The position numbers and the translations under genes are program-made. From Xestospongia bergquistia (taxonomy: Eukaryota > Porifera > Demospongiae > Haplosclerida > Petrosiidae): a stretch of DNA of 64,000 nucleotides. Under the pieces are notes generated by a model that made no database searches, was not told the DNA's origin, and worked only from the letters and a program-made list of their open reading frames with translations. The stretch lies in contig OZ014420.1 in NCBI GenBank assembly GCA_963965975.1, forward strand, positions 4,738,001 to 4,802,000, read 5' to 3'. Positions 58,750 through 64,000 of this stretch are shown here, piece after piece. Position 1 is the stretch's first letter. Each line of letters starts with the position of its first letter.

Positions 58750-59281
58750 GTACCATTTGTTATCTCTTTTTATAGCTAAATTATATTTCTTTGAAAATTC
58801 TCCATAAAGACTGAACCTCCTAACTGTAAATACTTCTTTCTCTCTTCACACTTGTTGCCTTGGATATCCTGTCAAGTACTCTGTATTGTGTTGATTTCTG
58901 GTCCTTTTTCTTGTCTTCAAAAATGTTGTACTTTTTAGTTACTTTATTGAGTGGTCAATCAGAACTTGATGGAATTGGAGGTCTTGATGTCTTGTTTGTA
59001 CTTTTACATACAATATTATTTTGTTATAATGTATTTATTGGTCTGTACACTAAAAATGATTTAAAATCAATTATTGCATTTTACTGGTACTGTAATAGTG
59101 ATTACTATTAGCTCACCAACACAAAACAAAACCTTCCTTGAATTGCTGTAAGAATACGAGTTGTTTTAAAGGAAACGCCCTCCAACCTATCTTCATCCTT
59201 TCCCACGCATTACTTCCGGGTGCAAAGTGAACGCGAGTGGACTTTAACATTGTTTTTAACTTGCTCACCTATCTTCTAGAC
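58750..59281. promoter_or_regulatory. 5' region of NLR4
   Basis: Ends with ATCTTCTAG/AC before the leader ATG, matching the NLR1 upstream end. A CpG-containing patch lies at 59165-59240. No TATA box is asserted. Confidence 0.3.
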
Positions 59282-62182
59282 ATGATTGATATCTGTCAAT
59301 GGAGAGTTAGTATTGGGTTATGGTATTGTCATCAGATATCATATACTACTAAAAAGGGAACTACTACTGATATCTCACAATGGGTGGAGTCAATATGGTC
59401 TGGAGGATTAGGAGATGAGGATGGTAGTATCCTGACCTTCTCTCTAGTCTTGTTTCTCTTACTGTTCCTCATTTTATCAGGTGATATTGAACTCAATCCT
59501 GGACCTAAAACAGGTAAACATTAAAACATATAACTGATACAGGGACTATGTCTCATTTACTTCAATAGAATTGACATCAAGTAATGCTCTAAGACTTCTT
59601 GTTAAGAGTGGTTTTGTTGTTAAAGATAAATGGACTCAAGTCACTAGTCTAGTAGGTGTCTCACTGGAGGAGAGGAGAAGACTCAAGACAACAGCCAGCA
59701 GTGATCAAGACTACCACTTTGCTTTAGATGAAGGTTTGCAATGGTGGATTGTAAACAGCGCTGACCCCTCTTGAGAAGAACTCATCTCAGCTGTTGAGAA
59801 CTGTTGAGATAAGGATATAGCTGTTATAATGATAAAATGACTAGATATTAGGAATGAAGGTAACTGGTTTAATGTTAATATACATATGCCATTAGTACAA
59901 TTGTGTAGACACAGTTACTCCAAGTGAACTATTTCGTACTCATTCTGCTGACCTTAGTGGTATCATTACTCCTATCCTTACTAGTGTAACTAATATACTG
60001 TATGCTAAAGGACTGATATCCTACAAACTATCAAAAGGCATATGAAAATTAACAATGTTCAAGATGTTCAACTTAAACAATTACACAACCTCAATCATAT
60101 ACCATCAGTTATGGATGAATGTTTCCAAGAAATCTGTAAGTTTGCATACATGAACTTGAAAGAAAACAATCCGAGAATGATATTTTCTTTAGACCAACTC
60201 TATCAGTCTCTTAATCAATCTGTGAAGGAAAACTATCTTGGACTAATGGCAACATTTACTATGTATGATGAAGAGAGCTATCAATTTCTTCATCTCAGTA
60301 TCCAGTAGTTTCTAGCAGCATGGTGGATAGCTAAATATGTGAAAACTGAGGAAGTGTTTGTGGAACATTTTGATAATTATCACTTTAGAATGTGTCTGAG
60401 GTTTATAGCAGGTCTAACTCACCTTGAACATGATAGCTATCAACAATATTTTAACAAACAACTTGACTTACAATGTATAAAGAATCCATTGTTTGGATTT
60501 GGAGTACATTATCACTCTCATTTCAACCAGACACATGTAAAGGCACATGGCGTATATAATGTCTCTGATAAATTGGATATTCTTCTCCTTCATCTCTTGT
60601 AAGAATCACAGAACACAACATTATGTCATACATTAGCACAATCCATGAAGAACCAGTCACTATGTCTCCATAGAGTTGATTTTACATTAACATTGTTTGA
60701 CCTATTATGTCTGAGTTTTTTCCTCAATAACTCAAACATGGCATGGAACTATTTGGAACAAAATGGACTACAAATGAAACTCCTTGCTTCTACATTAATG
60801 AACCAGAATCAATGTAAAAGACTAGAAGTAGAGATAACCTTACCACTTTATCAGAAAGTAGATATAATTACTTCCTTTCACAACCTTCAAGAATATTATA
60901 TTACCTTTGCCTCATATCCGGATCCACTATTAGAACTTGATGTATATCAAATGGCTGCAGTACTTTCGGTATTAATAAAACAGCATCTAAATGTATTATA
61001 TTTCACTATAGATATTAGTTTAATGTTACCTTACATGAACTGAATATTGATATAGAATTTGAACTTCAACCTGGTGATTACTGTACTCTTGTTAATTTTG
61101 CTGACATAGTCAACAGTGTGATTAAAGGAGTTGCCAGAAATAAGTCAATTCAAACATTTTCATTTACTTGTTTGTCCAAAGAAACACTCTTTGGATTGGA
61201 AACTATACCAGATGAGTATAATCCACTAACAAGTAAGACTATCAAACACTTACTAAGAGACAATCATATACTACAAGCTCTTAAACTAAACATAAATGAT
61301 TATCTCATCCCATCACTGGATATAGTAGAAGTGAACACACTACTCACTGCTCTGGAGATTAAAGGGTTTCATCAACATCAACTGAAGGTGTTACTTTCGA
61401 AAGGAACATACAGTCTTATATTACATCAACTGTATCCACTTCCTCTATTATTTAAATGTCATCTTAATCTACAACAACTTCAACTATCACTAGACACAAC
61501 TGAGAGTGTTATTGAACTATTTACTATTCTACAGACTAATACTACACTTAAGGCTTTGAGAACGAATGTATCAAAAAACAACTCAATTTTTGAAAGAATT
61601 GGTCCTAGCTTACAGAAAATGTTAACTCTAAATCAAGCAAAAGATTGTCTGGAGATTGACTTAATTGGATTTGATACTACACCTAATTACACTAGTTACT
61701 TGTCATTTTTAACAACTGGTCTCTCACATAACACTAGCCTAAAAGAGTTGAATATAGCGATTCCCTTCTCAAGTACTAACTATGAACAGCTTGCAGATCT
61801 CTTTAAAGTTATCTCTCACAAAAACATGCTCACAGAACTTAAACTTGACTTTGTACTAGCTCAGTCATATGACTCATTTATGCCTAGTGATTGTCTTAAG
61901 AGGGAACAGACAGCGACTCGAATCCTTCAGGAACAGAGACTACCTCTTATTACTAAATTGTTAGAATCACATCCATCTATAAGACTTCTTCACTTACAAT
62001 GCTACGACACAGTATCTTGTATGGATTGGTTACAAGAAGAATTTTTGGGAACACTTGACCTCTATCCCTCACTTGAGTATATAGGGATTGCTTTTACCAC
62101 ATCATATGGCTATCACACCGAAAACTACATAACTACACCATCATGGACTACTAGAACATTTCATATCATTCTTAAAATTTGA
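59282..62182 (+). pseudogene. NLR4: 2A leader NLR with NACHT core deleted
   Basis: Closest to NLR1. The leader exon 59282-59513 is intact (74-residue leader, 2A at 59480-59506). The DEATH exon starts at 59569, with TGA replacing the Trp codon of the conserved P-S-W-E motif (59773-59775). The CARD-like exon (from ~59904) is cut at 60018 and joined to the NACHT exon downstream of the ATPase core, so Walker A, Walker B and sensor motifs are gone (~1.1 kb lost). Further stops: TAG in the Q-E-F-L-A-A motif (60306-60308) and TAA at 60600-60602; an internal deletion lies near 61035. LRR frame 61118-62182 is open to the same end as NLR1. The leader plus partial DEATH could still be translated. Confidence 0.9.
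59480..59506 (+). promoter_or_regulatory. 2A ribosome-skipping site in NLR4 pseudogene
   Basis: Encodes G-D-I-E-L-N-P-G-P after F-L-I-L-S. One extra hydrophobic residue (74-residue leader) relative to NLR1 and NLR3. Confidence 0.85.
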
Positions 62183-64000
62183 ATTAGAGTGCAAGTAGTG
62201 TGCACAAACTCTATTATATAATACATGTTCAGATTTTTTGAAGTTTTAATCATCTGAAACATCCAATATGTTTGTACTAGTCAAATTGCATAATACATGA
62301 TACATGTAGGTATACAGTAGTTAGTGTCAGATCAATAAATGATTGACAATGAAGATACAGAGAGTCTACTACTATTGAGCGTGACTACTACGATCCTCCA
62401 CATATAACATACAATGTATAATAGTATATATATATATATATTTATTTATATATACTACTTTAATTCTTAAAGCAGTATCACTTGAGCTTTTTAATTATTT
62501 GGGGTTCAGGTAATGATACAGTGTTGATAGCCATCTGAGCAAACAATCAGTGACAGCCATGTATAAGCTGAACTTACATCAATCTATAGTTAGTTCATTG
62601 TAATGCTATGTTAGTTATGTTTGGGTGATTTACGTTAACTTAAAATATTTTTACTATAGAATAAAATATATATAAGAGGTTATATTTTTATAGACTAAAG
62701 TATAGCAAGCCATTTAGTGCTACTAGTAATATATAATTCTATTATTGATTTGAAAGCACACCTGACCCCTACTACTAATAAATACTGTACGCACTACCTC
62801 TACTAATAACATATAATCACTACTATTGTATTAGCAACATACCCCAATACATTGTTTTATGATTGTCCTTGACGATGACCATCAGCCTCCATTGAGCCAT
62901 ATATCTCACCTCTATAATATATCAAACTAACTTCATACTCTTTATCATCTGGATGATACAATGACTTTATGAGGCACTTCACTTTCACGAAACATTTCCT
63001 TATCAATTTCTTCATCAACCATATTGTAGCAACCAATAAAGGCATATAACCAATATTGTCTGTATCCATTTGCAATATATGAGTCTCTGTAGTATAACCT
63101 TTGTTTGATACAGATGAGTAAACTCTAATAATTATAACTACCAAGTTACAAAAGGAGAGACTGTAATGATATTATGAGTGATGTCATGGAATGGTTGTAC
63201 AATAGCTTGTAGAACTAATATTAGAATCAATATAATCTCCAATATATATATAGTAATATTGAAGTGTGTTAATTGAAATGACAATATTTGCAGGTATCAA
63301 CAGGCAATAACAAAAAACAAACCTGCAAAACAATGAAAATGATCTTTAAAACAACCTTGAAAGGAATCCAGAAGTGGTTAAAAACGATCATGTATGTGAG
63401 TTCATAGTTTTCGATAAAAGCACCAACTGATATGATCTTCAAATCTCAAAAAGAATAGGATCAAAGAAAAGAATTAGAAGATGGAGGATTTTTAATGCAA
63501 CTAGTATTATCTTGACCACGTCCCAGTTGATGTCATTTAATATTAATTGTAAGGGTATCTGTCAGTGTATCTCCATTTTTAATGATTATATAAGTGATAA
63601 TAAATCCAACCTTTAATGACCTCAAACCCATATCCTAAAATTTAGTGCCTAAATCATAAAGTAAGAAGTTAAAATAAATTCACTCCATTCAAGGCATTCT
63701 CCTAAAAATATTCATAAATTGAAAAAAACAGGTATAAATTATGTACATAAAATGTGACAAGCTGTTCTCTCTCTCTTTCTCTATGAAATCACACAAATCC
63801 TTTGTTTAGCAGGTTGAAATAGATCCAATTTATAAAAAGTATGAGTCAATACTGTATCTTAAGATGTGAACACACAAATAATAAAAATGACAGAGTATCT
63901 ATCTCTGAATGAATAATAAACATGAAATAAGTATCTATGTCTGTATAGTATCAGAAATAAAATGCTGTATCATCAAAAATAGTAATTCTAGTAGCCCCCC
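62183..64000. other. 3' flank of NLR4 and intergenic end
   Basis: 62857-63144 on the minus strand is a 95-codon open stretch with a charged C-terminus (S-L-Y-H-P-D-D-K-E-Y-E-V); unrecognised, perhaps a last exon (confidence ~0.2). (TA)-rich tract at 62420-62455. Otherwise AT-rich without features. Confidence 0.3.

Overview
The window looks like an AT-rich invertebrate genome, most likely a demosponge of the Amphimedon type. The reasons are very short introns (about 50-60 bp) with GT-AG borders, a cluster of NLR genes (DEATH-NACHT-LRR) resembling the expanded sponge NLR family, ankyrin genes built from one-repeat exons, a TRIM-NHL gene, and a dense load of decayed transposons. Species is inferred, not proven. 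All gene models were read by eye from splice signals and reading frames.

Layout. 0-1.7 kb: 3' end of a vitellogenin/large-lipid-transfer-like gene. 4.1-7.5 kb (minus): ankyrin-repeat gene with a helical N-terminal domain, carrying two stops and a frame break, with a 222-bp TIR element abutting its putative start codon; a decayed copy of its N-terminal exon lies at 2.5 kb. 9.7-14.4 kb: tandem duplication of a TRIM-NHL gene; the first copy is frameshifted and truncated, the second is intact. 15.1-16.4 and 23.3-24.6 kb: 5' and 3' halves of ZMYM1-like hAT transposons, the latter fused to an orphan NLR DEATH exon. 17.2-20.3 kb: a U2 snRNA locus whose branch-site-recognition segment is replaced, together with an R2/NeSL-type LINE fragment and further LINE tails, each running straight into U2 sequence at the same nucleotide. 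24.8-33.1 kb: three decayed copies of a small membrane-lectin-like gene, and between them (minus) a spliced pogo-type transposase gene with four tandemly duplicated exons and a PHD finger. 33.2-35.3 kb: fragments of an APE-type LINE and a Gypsy-type LTR element. 35.3-38.1 kb: repeats.

39-62 kb is a same-strand NLR cluster: two intact genes (39154-43334 and 52244-56954), a partly deleted pseudogene with leader exon (59282-62182), a heavily decayed pseudogene (45003-47675) and an LRR-end relic (50820-51790). The three copies that keep the first exon encode a 73-74-residue leader that ends in a hydrophobic run followed directly by a 2A ribosome-skipping motif (G-D-I-E-L-N-P-G/P), then the DEATH domain. 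The predicted outcome is one mRNA giving a short hydrophobic peptide plus a cytosolic NLR starting with proline, and, when skipping fails, a membrane-directed full-length receptor. This is the most interesting system in the window. Related 2A leaders are known from sea urchin NLRs, so the novelty lies in the conserved sponge form and its genomic setting.
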